DNA of 64,000 nucleotides from positions 2,974,501-3,038,500 of the forward strand of contig NC_092606.1 of the NCBI RefSeq assembly GCF_047663525.1. The letters are read 5' to 3'. This DNA is from Anas platyrhynchos (Eukaryota; Chordata; Aves; Anseriformes; Anatidae). Below the pieces are notes generated by a model that had not been told where the DNA came from, did not search any database, and saw nothing but the letters and a program-made list of their open reading frames with translations. Position numbers and translations under genes: made by a program. How positions within the stretch are numbered: the first letter of the stretch is position 1; every line of letters begins with the position of its first letter. Shown here in pieces: positions 1-13,910 of this stretch.

Positions 1-3000
1 AGAATCCTGTCCGTAATCTCTTTTTATATAAAGGGCCATAATATTATGGCCAAGCAATTACTGTGCATCTGGCCATCCACAGCCTGCCACTGAGATTTCC
101 GTTCTTGGCCATGACATGGAGATAATTCTGGTAAAGAAGAGAATCAAATTATTCCTCTAAGTACCTCCATTTAAGACCTGTTAGAGCTGAGCCTGACTGT
201 AATATCGTCAACTTTTCAGACTTCATTCTTCCTTCTATGAACCTAATGCTTGTCCGGGCATCCACCTGACAAGCTGTGCTAAATTCACTTCTGCTTCTGT
301 TTACCACGCATGGCAAAAAGGAGGCTGCTGAGATGGGAGAGACAGGACACATTTGGGTATAAATGAACTGAAATTTTACAAGCACACCTCATGAAGCATT
401 CTTATCAGAAAAATGGTTTCGTAATGAAGCGAACCAAAGCCTGTTGGATCATCTCAGAAAGGGCAAGATTGCTTACAAAGTTACTTAATTCCCAATTCCA
501 TTGTATTTCTCTCACAGTTTAAAGCAGGATAACTTTCATTCACCTCTGGAAAGATGGTACTAAGAAACCTTCCTCCAGATTGTTAAGAAAACATCCTTTT
601 CTCTTGTGTGGGCTGCCCAGCCCCTCCAGACAAGTATCTATCAGTCCAGAAGAGGTTCAGGTTTCTCGTTTAATTGAGGGCAACCACCACAATAAAAAAA
701 AAATCTACTTTTTTTGGATGAAAACATGCAAATTATTCATGAAAACTCTTGGCAAGAATGGAACAATTCATTTAATTCATACGCAAGCTACTACTTCTAC
801 TTAATGGAGCTTCCTGGAGATGGAAACTTCCTTGTATACACAAAAATATGTGCAAACACACACAACACGCATGCAACAGACACAAAACCCACCAGAATTA
901 TGGACATGACCGAATACAAATAAATAAAATATAAAACACATACATGCCTCATAGGAGCTATGAATCAAATGCAAGATTCTCATAAAAAATTATTTCGCTT
1001 CAGGTTGGAAAAGTGCAAATGGGAGCAAGATATAATGCCAGGAATCACAAGAAGCAACCATTAATGCCCACAGTCAGTCACTTCTTCTACCCAAGGGAAT
1101 AATAGCTTCTGCAGTGGAAGGCAGTCTGCGTATATTTTATTAAATCCCCTAAAAATGGATGCTCAAATGGTTTATTAACAAATGGTCTTCCTCCAAGAAA
1201 GCAGAAAATCTTGTTAGGTAGAATCTGTCATCTTCCCATGCACTGAAGGATGTTTACTTCAATAGCTTTTTGCCTTTTTTTCCTTTCTTCTACTTAAGGA
1301 CACCTGTAAGCTATGATCCACAGAACCTATGAGCTCAGTATTTAGATTTACTGTTCATTTTTGTCAGCATCCTCCCCCTTTTTTTAGGCATCTTTTGAAG
1401 CACTCTTGGAGTTTGGGAACAGAGGAAAAGTTTTAACATCTCTTGCCATTACGTTGTACTCCTAAACTAAATCCTCTCATCCTGTGTCCATGAAGGAAAA
1501 GCTTTGCTCCTTTTCATTTGCTGCTTTGTCTTATACAGTGCCAAAACCTGCATTAGAGGTTTCCCATGTCACGGAGCAAGACTGAAGATTTGTTTAATGT
1601 ATTTTACCCTAAGGCAAGTTCATTGTAATTTCCAGCATCTTAAAGAAGTTGAGAAGTTAACTTGCAGCCATCACACTGCTGCAGCATAATCTGGGAATAC
1701 ACTTTTTCTGCAGCATTCCTTACCACTGACGGGGATTTCTGAAGCAGCAAATACCTGCGATGAGGGAGGGTCTCATGGAAAACACAACGACACGATGAGC
1801 TACTTATTTTGATTTACAGTTCCCTAGCTCTGTCCTGCTACGAGCACTTGTTATTAAACTTTCTTTACATAAATTATTCCTTAAATATTTTAGCGTTGGT
1901 TGACATAATGAATGGATTGCTCCTTACTAGTAGAGGAGAAAGGGATTACGGGAATAATCCCTCCATCAAGAAGTGCCTGGGGAAGCTATGGAACAGTTCA
2001 AAATATGATAAGATGTTCAAGAACAGTACAGGGGGAATAAAAGGATAATGAAGCCACTCGTGACCCAAGTAGCCCCTGAGAAAATAAAATAACTCTGGCT
2101 TTATTAGCTAGTTTAACAACTATTAACTCTTTAATAATAACCACCAGTTACAATTGCATTGCATATTCTCATGCGTCTTTAAAAGTGCGTGCTATCTTGT
2201 TACCCAGAGGTTTGTATAATGACAACTGAACAAAAGGTATTTCAAGGTGCACAAAAGTTACACAAATTTCTCATAACCCTATTAGAAGCCTGCCATTACA
2301 CACCAAAAAAAAAAAAAAAAATCAAAACCTTCTCTAAACTTCAGTGTTTTTTCATCTTGTTTGTATGTAATACTATTTAACGATAAGAAATTCACTTTTC
2401 AACTGTTAAGGATACTTAACATTTTCATCGTTACTTGGATATAAAGGGTAGCTGAGGAGAGCAATGAAACAGCCGTTAGTTTTTTCTTAATAAAATCACA
2501 GTATTGGCACCACTGTTAGTGCAAAAAGTCAGAGATTCTCGAGGGACTAACATTGATCTAAAAGCCTTTTCCCATGCAGAACTCCTCGTGTGTTTGCTAC
2601 TAGAATTTTCTTTTTGAATAAGCACTGCTTCAAATCAAAGTGTGTCTCCAGTGGACTGGAAATGTGTCTGAAGGGTCAAACAGAAGTTCCATACACAGTC
2701 AGCAGAAAACTTCAGAAGCAGGAAGCAGACATCCCTGTCCAACCCTGAGGCTGAGCAACAGGACTTAGCGCACTCAGCTCCGCTTTGCTAGAACTGAAGG
2801 GGCTTTGATGTGCTTGGGACTAACAGGGCAGTCCCTTGCAGAAAGCAGGGTTATCCTTCAATCCACCAACGTGTGTAAGGGACACACAGAGGAGCACCGC
2901 TGCTATAATGACGTCCTCTTGCATCGTCTTTTCAGTCTTAGTCCGTTAAGGCACATTCTATACACAGCCACCAAAATTCTACATTTACCTGGAACGGTGT

Positions 3001-4839
3001 GAGGAAAAGGTGGCAGTTTTAGAAGCACCTAAAATCTCACACTACAAACATTTTCCCTTTCATTTCAAAAATATATTATATTTGTTTTAATAAAATATAG
3101 ACATTTACATCTTAAGACCATTTCCAGCTACGTTTTGTAACACCTGAGGTTTCTGGAGAAACAACGAATAGAAAAGACTGACCTGGGCCATTCCCTGTTG
3201 AACACCTACAACTGACTACAAGAAGGTGCTTCCAAAAGATACCTCCACTAAGCCAGTACACGACAGTCAGGAAGATTAGGGATTTCAAACCCAGAATAAA
3301 GGGATTCCCCCAAGCCCTGGCAGATGGAGAAGAACATAGTTTCACGTCTAGGGAAACTGAAATACATCATGTTACTTACCTACTACACAGACTATGGAAA
3401 TTACAATTTTTCTCAGGACCACCAAATGGTTTCTTTTTCTAGAAAGTCTCACAGATTTATTCACTTTTGAATTTACAGTACCAAAAACATTTTAAGAAAC
3501 TGCAAATGTATGAACCCATACCCAGCTGCACCGCTCCATGCATACAGGATGCACAATTTGGCAATGATAGTTAGATTCAGACAGACAAGAGAACCTGTCC
3601 AACTGAATTGTGCTCTTCCAGACTTGCCAGTCTTATACCGTGAAAAACGCCATAAAATCCACATGTACACAAAATCAACCATAAAAATCAGAATAAGGAA
3701 ATTTTATCCAAAGGCAACTAAACTAAAACCTATTCATTTAAATAAAACAATACAACTTTTTCCCATGGATGTTGGTCTAACTTTAAAATTAGTGTTTCTT
3801 CCACTTTCATCTGAGTAATAATCCAATAAACTAATGAAAATGAAACACGTATTCCTTTATATTTTATATTTAAACATACATTAGTAAGTTCTTATACATT
3901 TCCTTACTGTATAACACAATGTCTTACCAGCATTTCAATTTCAGTAACATGTTATAAAAGAAAAAATACATCACTAAATAGACCATAGGAGATGCATATC
4001 TGCAACTGATGAATATTGTCATTTCATTCATGAACCAAAACAAGCTGAACAGCAGATACAGTACTCCAGAAATCTAACACTAAAACTTCTTAATATTATT
4101 AAAGTGTTTTTAAAAACATACTATTTCGGCAGACCTCACCAGCAGTATGACAAACCTTTTAAATAAGTACTATGCCAGATGTAATTTATAGCTCCTCAGT
4201 AACAGAAGACAGTAAGTTCTGTATCTTTTCCTCTCACCATCTTCTACTTATCTCAATCTTTATTCTGCTTCAAGACATTGAATAGCTCAGTCCTTCAGTG
4301 CTTTTTAATTTATCTAAGCAACAGGAGGAGGCAGTGGAGCGGAGGAGGCAGTGTAGACACCAAATTTATACACTGAGTGCATATGAAATACTTTTCCTTC
4401 AATAAAGCACTTGTGCCTTGACAGAAAAATAACAGGTGTCAAAAACAAATAAATAAAAGGCCTTGTTTACCCTACACATATGGAAAACTTACATTCAGAA
4501 AGGATGTCAAAAAGAAACAGCTTTCTTGTTTTACTACGTTTCCCACCATTTGGGCTTTCTGCAAGTAAACGGTACAGGTTGCTTTATATATCACCAGACA
4601 ATTCGCCCTGCATCTGCATCAGCTGCCTTCTCTCTTCCTTCCAGTGGGGGGAAGGAATATATATACATATATATATATTAAAAAAATAAATAAATCTATA
4701 GACTGACAGATCCTTCTGTGAATTTAAGCTATTAGGATAAAGAACATCATATTTTCCACAGAAGTAATCCTCTGATGATCTCAAGGCACAGATGTTTTTA
4801 TAATGTATCTAATTCCGCAGGTATTGCATTACCTTTAAT

Positions 4840-4990
4840 AAGCCTTCAGGACGCAGCAGCTTGCTGACTCAGCTGGTTGCCTACAGCTGCAACTTTTTCT
4901 TCAACCCACTCTCCCCCTGGTCGCAAAGCTCTAGTCTGCTCAGCGTGCTGGTTAATTACCTGCTTGAATGTTCTACTTCTATTTGAAAGA
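4840..4990. promoter_or_regulatory. Candidate enhancer block with MARE-like site (intron 14)
   Basis: Complex, non-repetitive sequence in a simple AT-rich intron. TGCTGACTCAGCT at 4862-4874 matches the T-MARE consensus (small MAF/NF-E2/AP-1) at 12 of 13 positions. A CAGCTG E-box and a GTTAATTACC homeodomain core lie within 90 bp. Function is inferred from motif content only. Confidence 0.35.
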
Positions 4991-5929
4991 ATTAAGCCAC
5001 TTCTATATTAGTGATAATCCCAAAATATATTCAGCCATTAAATAAATGCATTTAGCATGTTGCTTAAACACTAGTGGCCTTAAATTCATGTCATTTCAAA
5101 GTAGCCCTGGAGAATGTATTTTGCCAGACTGCACCCACTTTTCTTAATCACTTCCATGGTAGTATTACAGGCTCCTATCAAAAATAATTCAAGAACTAGA
5201 GACGTCCTGGAAAGTACAGAATTAGAAGAATTTACTCAAAGGCTCTCTGAACTACAAGGTTGTCGTGCCTCATATTAAGTGTCCCAGAATCCTCCACGCA
5301 GCTGACCTCCAACACTGGAGGAAGCCTTCAATTTGGGGAAACAGTTGACAAGGTCATTGCGGTGGCATGGGATCAGCAGTTTAACTCTATTTCTATATTT
5401 AAACGAAAAAAAAAAGTCATTTGAGGTTAAAAGTGAACACAAAGGAAACGGCAGAAGCAAGAAAGCAAACAACAATGAAATGGGAATAGAAGATTATAAG
5501 GGACAAAGAACCAGCTAATTGTCTGGAAGGATTTGGGTAAAAGGAAAAAGCTGATTTTCCTTCGAGGAACAGGAAGGAAAATATTTGGGTCACATAACTG
5601 ATAAATTCTGATGACCATTATCCAAATCTTTCAAATAAATCAAGAAATAGCATTCTTGAACTAATAAAAAAGAGTACTGTAATAAGCATTATGTCCTTTA
5701 ATAAGAATGTCTCAGAGACCACAACCAAACCCAATAATGTTCATGAACACCACCAAAAATATTATGTTTTCAAAAGGACTCTAAAAGCATGCACCTTTTA
5801 GTTAGAAGTGATTTACGAAATTGTCAGAGCTAATTTAAATCTTCTCTCTTCTCCATTTTGTTCTTCTTAAACACCTCGTGTGCTTTTTCAACTCTGATTT
5901 TAATCCTAATCACATTCATCACCAACAAA

Positions 5930-6110
5930 AAAAATCAACTTTGCATGACACCCAGTCATTTGCATTGCACCAGGCTGGGACTACGCCAGCCAAGAATAAC
6001 ATAGCCCATTGAATTATTTAAGCAGTTGTTTGCACTCAATTAGATTTTCATGAAAGGTTAAGCAATAGACTGATTCACAGAAACCTCTTCGTGTTTATGG
6101 GAGGTACCTA
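5930..6110. promoter_or_regulatory. Candidate conserved non-coding element (intron 14)
   Basis: An octamer-like ATTTGCAT, a GC-balanced core (CAGGCTGGGACTACGCCAGC) and then AATTATTTAAGCAG, CAATTAG and the palindrome TTTCATGAAA occur within 120 bp. This dense homeodomain/POU grammar is typical of vertebrate developmental CNEs. Conservation could not be tested here. Confidence 0.35.
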
Positions 6111-6195
6111 ACACAATACAAGGAGGTATTTAAAATTAATTCTTTTGAATGATTTAAGTTGATACAAAATGCTAATTTATCTGTTCACCAAAATA

Positions 6196-6198
<3 letters not shown>

Positions 6199-6240
<42 letters not shown>
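6199..6240. repeat. (AT)21 microsatellite
   Basis: Perfect AT dinucleotide run of 42 bp in BRIP1 intron 14. Likely polymorphic in length. Confidence 0.95.
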
Positions 6241-6242
<2 letters not shown>

Positions 6243-8058
6243 AATTTCAAATTGAAAGAGAATGGTAAAATATCTGTGCCCAAAATATTTTACTTATGAA
6301 ATAAAATCTACTTTTGGAATAGAATGTTAATTTCCCACTGTTCATGGGTAACTGGAGAAAAACACCAGATGCACATATAAATACACATGCACAGGTAACC
6401 TTTTATTTATATGCCAAAAGTAAACTTACTTAATGCAGAATTGTAATGGACACAGGCCACAAAAAGATGTTATTCCTCTCCAGGAGAGGCCATGTGCCCT
6501 TTCTACTGCACATTTCCCTGGCTACTTATTATCATTGTGGGGCTACAAACAGCTACACAGAGAAGTATCCTTTTAACCAGACTTTAGACAGAAATTGATC
6601 AGTGGTCTGTAAATGATTTCCTTTCTCAAAGTGTCATTGAGGCTCTGTAATTAAATGCTCCATAACTGCAGAATAGAAAATATGGGGGAAAAAAATCAGC
6701 ATTTTTAAACTGCCAGGACAGAGAGAACATCATGAACTGTAAAACCAAGAATTAAAGAAAACAGGGAATGTAATATATTCAGAGACTTCAATTTCTTTGC
6801 TTTCAGGAACACAAAGACAAGGCAATACAGAGAAGAGTTTCAATGTGGAAATAGCTTAGAAAGTCCTGAAATAGAAGTAAGCACTGCAAAGAAATGAGAC
6901 CGGAATGCATACACATCTAAGTACCACTTACGGGGGAAAATGGACATTCCTCACTTTTTTCAGAACCTCTCCTTTTCAGCTGATGAGGAAGATTTTCTGA
7001 TGTGTATTTGACTGCTAACCCTTTCCATCTGTTACACCAAAACGCAAATCAAGTGCATCGATTTAAACCAAAGTAGTTAGAAGGAAAGTGATTTTAAGAA
7101 TACAAGCCTGCACAGACAGCCATGATTTCAAAATTAAAATCGCTCAGGTTGGAGTCTTTACGGAGTCTTTCCTCTATGCGCCTCCCGAGAGAAAGTTGTC
7201 CTCAACAGGAAAACTGTATCACTACCGCATCATCTCTTTTAAGAGATTTTTCACTGAGGCATCTCATATCGTATCTTCACAACAGAGAACCAGTTGGAAA
7301 ATGAAACCTTGTAGGTGCCTATGATTTCCAAGAATTTGTGTGGAAAATGCATTTTTTTAAGTTTAGAAGTACCATACTTCCTCAAGCACAATCTTATGTA
7401 GGATTATAATATATTATAATTTATTAAAGGAAAACATAACATTTTCCTTGTAATATATTAAAGGGAAAAAAGATAGGACCAAGACTCATGTGTTGAGCTA
7501 TCTGTATATGCCAGGAAACGTGGGCTAAAATCTTCACTAGCCCACTCAGGCTTGGCAGGCACACCGTGAGGCAGGGGGAAACAGATAAAAGCTGCTGCAC
7601 AACTCAGCTATATAATTAAGCTAAACCCTGAACATGGTGAAAAACTCTGTATTATGAACAAGATTCTGATCACCATGTGCACACTCCAGCACAATAAAAG
7701 GTGAATAATTCATAATCATTTTTGAAGGAAAAGTATGCATCACTCAACTTGGGGGAAACACAGGGGATTTCACTGGTATGATTTTTCTTCAGGGACGGTG
7801 ACAAAGTGCCGCTCCCCAGCAGGAAACTGAAGCACTGAACTGTGTTCCGTGTGCCATAAATCAACACTGCAGCCTACAGGATGTCTCTCTGGTACCAACA
7901 TACCATCAATTTTTCAATAACCTCCCTAAATAATGGAATATGTGAACGGCGACAACAGTAATGAAAAATGAAATGTTTTGCACACCAAAGACTCTAGAAT
8001 AACACGGTTAATACGTTGCTTCTACAGTTAAAGAAGCTTTTTTTATATTAAATCTTTT

Positions 8059-8225
8059 TCAAAAAAAAACAAACAAAAAAAAGAAAACAAACCACACGAC
8101 TTGTTTTACTACAAAACAACCTAACCTGGATAGCCTTTGGAGGCTTTGAGCTCTGTCACAGCTGTTTCTAAATCCTGATTCAAAACAGTGGTTTTTTGTT
8201 TGTTTTGTTTTTGTTTTTTTGTTTT
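8059..8225. repeat. Inverted A-rich / T-rich pair
   Basis: An A-rich tract with CAAA steps at about 8059-8093 is mirrored by a GTTT/T-rich tract at about 8191-8225. They are roughly complementary and about 100 bp apart, so a transcript could fold back imperfectly. It is more likely two unrelated low-complexity runs. Confidence 0.5.
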
Positions 8226-8514
8226 AAAATTAGCCAAGACAACACTTTGTGTGTTACAAGAGCTATTTGCACATTAACCTTAGGCTATCGCTACACTTTC
8301 CAATGAAAGAACAATCCTTCATGCAAAAAAGGCTCTCCAGAAAAATCTATTTCTAAATAAAGAATTGCTTATATCCTTGTTCTGAATAAAGGATGGAATA
8401 CATGTATTAACTGCTCATTAATGAGCTCAGCATCCTATATTGCTATCCTCTTCCTCTCCTGTAAAAGACCAAGCTCAGTCATCTCTGACCTCTTTTTTTC
8501 CAGACCAAAGAGAA

Positions 8515-8665
8515 AGGAAAGACGAGGCTGGCTTAGTGGCACATCAGCAGCAAAGCACAGGGCCACGTGGGACCACTGGTTCGAAGAGACGCGTAGTCCT
8601 AGGCGAGAGGCTGGCCACGTCTGCGAGTGCTCCTACAGGAACCCGAGGCAGTCAGGTGCCTGTCA
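8515..8665. other. Small CpG-richer patch in intron 14
   Basis: About 150 bp with roughly a dozen CpGs, a CACGTG E-box near 8563 and ACGCGT near 8590, in an otherwise CpG-poor intron. Two overlapping plus-strand open frames exist but resemble no known protein. It could be an alternative promoter, an old GC-rich insert or chance. Confidence 0.4.
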
Positions 8666-9739
8666 CAGGGAACTGACTCCAGCAGGGGGAGAGGAACAGG
8701 TTTTAGCTTTTAAGCTACTGACATGAACAGGAAAAAAAATAGTTTTAAATTTACAGAGGCATTTTACACCTGTAGTCACTAAATAATTTTTATGATCGTA
8801 TTCAAATCCAAATCATATTAATAAATATACTCTTGACTTTCCCCTTAGTCATTTTTTCCCTCATTATACAGCAAATCGGTGCATGCAAAAGAACCAAGAG
8901 AATTTCTCAGCAACAACCATGTACTGTATGCACGACACTCAGCTTGTCATTGGTAATTATGTAAAGCCAAATCCTAACAGGGAACAGAATCATTGATTCT
9001 TGGAGATACCTGATACCTCTTCTTGGGAAGTAGGGCCACGATCTCAGATCAAGGCAAAGAATGAAGCAAATGGTAAAATACAGAGAGAAAACTTTTTGCA
9101 CCAATGGCAATAAGGAGTAAGTCTCAGAAACTGACTCTCATTCATAAGCCATAAAACAGAAGTTTTATGTTTTGTGGAAATTATGTTTGACAACATTTAA
9201 AAACACATTAACGGACTGTGAAATTAAAATGCAATGAATACTCTCTGGAATACACCATCTCACAAATCATATTTTATCACAGAGAAACTTTCTTTCCTAA
9301 CTGGCAACTGTCATGATTCCCTCAGACAAGATTTCACGTTTCCCAACGAAGTAGAACTTCTCTGCAGTTAAAACAGTCCACGTAGCACTTTCAATATACT
9401 TCATATTCCAATTCTTGTATATGCTGTTACATTGCTGATAGAGAGTATCTTACCTAAATATAGGTTCTCAAATTTATTTTATGTCATCCGTAGCCTTTTT
9501 CACACAAAGTTGCACCTCTTCCTCAACAGGCAGCAAACCTCTAAGAGCTGCAAAGGGGACCACGACTTGGCAGGCTGCACTGGTACTGAACGTTAATGTC
9601 AAAGGAACCTGTGCAAGATGCACCTTCTCAAAAATAACATTGTTTATGTATATTGTTCCTTATTAAATATTTTTTTCCAACCTGATTTCTCTTCCTTTCA
9701 TCGCAAGTTCCCAAGGAAAAACGATGCTGAGTGTACTTG

Positions 9740-10050
9740 GTATTTACTATTTGGACTTGGTCATTCACAAACTGAGTGCAGCCACTGCTTGACCGTGAAA
9801 ACCCCTTTCCGAGGCAGTTTCTACTTAATTGGTAGGAAAAACGTGGAAGCAGAAAGTGTTAATTACAACGGAAATTAGAGCACGTGTTAGCTCGATACAA
9901 CAACTCAGCTTGCAGCACTTTGACAAGTCAGAGCTCAGAAGTGAGAAGCAGTAATAGATTTTTAGTTTATTTTCCTGATGCTGCATGCTCCGGGTATTTA
10001 AACTAACAGCGCAATCAAATATTAAAGTGCACTGCTCTCAGGGTGTGAAA
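9740..10050. promoter_or_regulatory. Candidate conserved non-coding block (intron 14)
   Basis: Non-repetitive sequence with CTTAATTGG, GTTAATTAC, GCACGTG and TTGACAAGTC motifs within 200 bp. Composition differs from the flanking simple AT sequence. The regulatory role is only inferred. Confidence 0.25.
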
Positions 10051-12410
10051 TTCACAAGGAAAGCACTCATCTACCAGTCCAGAATATAATCTTTTATACA
10101 CGTAATACCCCATAACCTGCCAGAGTGTTGCTACAGATTCTCCTTTATACCCTGTGGGGGTGCTACCACAAGGTACAGCTGCTCTATGCAAAAAGCAAGT
10201 GCCACAGGGCTCTTAATAATTGCGAGTCCCTTGCTAGTCACCATACCAGCCCAGTAAGGCACAGAAAGTATATTTGTTCATTCTTCACAGAGAGGAATTC
10301 ATGAAAATAAGGTGGGAAACCTCTCCTGAACCAACAGCACCTGAGTACTACAGCACGGCCACGACAGCGGTCGGAGGCTGCTGCGGGGAACTTGTGGAGG
10401 GGCCACGTGTAAAACGCTGGGTGCAGCACCATGCACCAACAGCTACCGGCTGCTCTCTGTAGTCTGAGAAGTGGATGGCAAAATATTGTGAAAGTGCATT
10501 TTTTTCTTAGGGAACACATCAAGGAACGATATTCATATCCTGATCTTAAATAACAGCGTGGCTCAAGAGACCCTCTTTTCTCTACCACCATGCAAATTAA
10601 AATATAGAGCAAAATATTGGCATACACATAGCATACAGATTTACACACACCCCTACACACCTTCCTGTGAAAAGAACACCCCCTACCCAACTGCCATAAC
10701 AACCCAATAACAAACCATCCTTCATACAAACATCAGAGCTTCCAAATGAGCATCTTTATAGATGCTCACATTAAAGTCCACCATTGAAAAAGGCACGTTA
10801 AAAAACACAACAACGATGTTCCATCTCTGAGGCTGAGCTCTAGCAGTACAGGGATGATCGTGCTCCCTTTCACGAGTATACAACATAATCTCTTCTCTCG
10901 AGCTCTCTCTGACACTTGCCTAACCTCCTGATGGGCCAACTCAGTACACAAGGCCAGCAGAAAACTAAGCAGGGTGAGAAGGGGAGGGTGGGGGAAACAA
11001 ACCCCCTCCTTTGTTCTGGAGATCTGAATCAGCTCCCACTGAACTCAGAGCAGCACCAGAACAATCAGAGGGAGGGCAGAACGCAAGCTGCTGGATCGTC
11101 TCCTCTAACTTCTCCAAGCCTCCTTCACGCTTGGATTACCTCTAAATCCCTAGAAATCAGAAAATTACTCCTGTAACCAGTGCATATCTAGGATCGTGTC
11201 ATACTGTTTAAGAAAGAAAACAAATCTTGTGTAACTGCTCCGGTTGTCAGTCATCAGCCTGAAAGATATAAAACGATCTGTGACCCAGCCCAAAAGTGTT
11301 CTTGGCCTGCTTTGCATCACGTGTGCATTGCCAAAAGCCACCAGTAACCAAGCAATGACTAAAAATAAATAAATAGGCAAATAAACCCACAGTCTAGGTT
11401 AAAAAATTCTAAGTGAAAACGTTATAATAAAACAAGCACCAGCTTTAAAGTTCAGGAGTTATTTTACTGCACTTCAGTTACTCCTCTGGAGTGGAATTCA
11501 GCACCACTCTGGCTCTGTAACCTAGGGAAATATTTCTGCTGCAGCCTCCCAGATTATACAAGAAATGATCTTGCCAGGGTGTGAACTGTCAGCTCCGTCT
11601 TCTAATTTAGCTTGGCAAAGGAACTCAAACTGATGACATGAAAAGAGGAGGCTTGCAACAGAACTGGAGGGTAAAGATTACGTACCTGTTTATAGAATAA
11701 TCATTGTAATTCTTTTCTATAAACTTCACTATTCCCTCTGCTACTGTTCTTTCCTATTTGAGGCAATACTACCAGAAGCCTTCAGTGAAAAGAGCGTCGT
11801 GATGGAAGGGTTGAACTCCTCCATCACACGCAGCAATTTTTACATACCTCTCTTCGCTATGCCCAAGTCATTGGGAAAATATGAAACTGTAGACTTCAGA
11901 AATCGCAGTAAGATTTACAGGAGCCATTGTAGTTCTCAGAAGACACCTCAGATAATGCACACCAAGCCTGAAAATTGGCCTTTTGGATGAATGCAAGGGC
12001 CCCAATACTTAGTTTATGTTACAGACATTTAAACCTTTAAAGGATGGAAAAAATGTAGGATAAAACTGAAAGTAAAGATATTGTATATGATTAATGGGAC
12101 CAACAAAAACCATAAAAACATGAGGAAGCTGAGATAAAGATCAGAAAGAAACCTATGAGTGCAGGGTGAGAGTGAAAAACAAGCAACGAAAAAAACAGTG
12201 GTCAACAAGTAAAACAAAATTCCATCTACGTTTATTAGGTACAAATGTTGAAATGCATAGTTTTTGAGTCATTAAAAATCAGCTATTTTAGACCACTTAT
12301 TTACCCTGAGCTATGCCACATCACACAGGAATCACTCTCCTAAGATTTTCATCAGAGTAAGGCAAAAAGCCTTTTTTTTTTCCCCCAAATAAAAGTTTTT
12401 GGTTTTGTTT

Positions 12411-12416
<6 letters not shown>

Positions 12417-12441
<25 letters not shown>
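12417..12441. repeat. Poly(A) run
   Basis: About 25 consecutive A on the plus strand after a GTTTT/T-rich stretch. No SINE or processed-gene body precedes it. Confidence 0.9.
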
Positions 12442-13554
12442 GGGTCACTTCAGTGTCATGAGACCTACCTCAGCAGCCTGCAGTCACTGGAAAAACACTC
12501 CAGGGGGACATCGCATAGAGCCCTAAGTGCCAGGACAGAGGCACAGAGTACGAGCTTCTCCCACGTTGTTTAATTACTCTCCCATCATTTTGCTCTAATT
12601 CTGTTTTTAGGTACTTGCATACAATTTGAGATAGCAAGGATGACAGAACTCTATTCCCTAAAGTCTTTTCTTGGTTTTAGGGTTTCTTACATACTGTAAT
12701 AGCACCAGTGCAGCTGTTTGGCTCAAACAAACCAGGCTTCTGAAGTAAGAGAATGTCTTTCCCTTGAGAGTAGCAAGCAAATGCTGCACAGAAAGTGAGT
12801 ATCATTATTAATTTACAATTATTTCGTAACTCACCTCTGATATGCCAGCCTGTTTAAGGCCTCTCTCTTTTCATCCCAGTGAATGTGATGCTGGATATTG
12901 GCTATAGTTACGACACCTGAAGCTACAGACACACGTTGTTTACCATAATATTTTAAATTACATTCCGTAGTGTTAAAATGATGCAGAAAGTTAATGCTTA
13001 TGTAACTTCAAAGAACAAAACTGCCATAAAACACACTGGGTGCAAACATTCCTACATCCTGCAAATATTTACAGGAGTAAATCTCTTCCTCAACAAACTT
13101 CTACAGCTGTCAACAAGAACATCAAGGCGAATATTACTGTTGATTAAGCATTTCTCTCCGCATCCTATGCCTAACACAACTAACAGAAAAACGTGGGCAA
13201 TCTCCTGGAGCCCACCAGTGGCACCAGGTAATTCCTCGCATCAGTCTTCTGCAACCAGTGCAGCCACACCACAGAGCAACCATCTGTGGTGCAAACACTA
13301 ATTTTCCTCTTTAATTTCAAACTCACCTTTTAACTGCACAAACCTAATGGCTTCCAATTTTTCCCCCATCCACATTACAAGCAAAAAGACGCTGTGGAAT
13401 GTTTATCTCTTATCTGGATATTGTCATTTTACTGTCTCAAACTTCTTAAAACAACCTTTTCGCTAGGGAGGAAATCAGTCAGCATCAGACCTAGTGGGGA
13501 AACCCTGCACTTGCTCAATGTCTATGGCTCTTACACAGTTCCAGATGTTCAGAA

Positions 13555-13910
13555 CATTAATAATGCACTAACTCAAAACCTCTTTTTGAAACTTTAGAAT
13601 GTGCAAATTGCATTAAAACCTCTTTGCCCTCATTAATGGTATTGTTACAATCCCAGTACTCTGGAAAATGTTTTTTGGCATTTGTTTAACTTTGTGATAT
13701 TGCCATTTACTCATTTTAACAGCCAGTGCTCAAATCTTAATGCTTTTAATAGGCCTGGCTAAACAGACTACCATCTTTTGTAAATTTATTGAAGTAATTT
13801 ATTAAATAAGTAAAAGTTGTCAGAAGGCAGCATTTTTTTTATTGATGGTAGGGAAAAATGGGTTTCTTATAATTTATTTACAAAACTGCATTTCAGGTAA
13901 GTTTTAGAAA
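13555..13910. promoter_or_regulatory. Candidate conserved non-coding block (intron 14)
   Basis: AT-rich but complex. It contains GCAAATTGCATTAAAA, CTCATTAATGG, TTAATAGGCCTGGC and GTAATTTATTAAATAAG, a run of homeodomain/MEF2-like cores spread over 350 bp. No coding potential on either strand. Confidence 0.3.

Noticed and set aside
10238-10729. 163-codon minus-strand open frame, the longest outside real exons
   Set aside because: Cys/Arg-rich composition without domain pattern, no splice context, in BRIP1 intron 14; consistent with chance.
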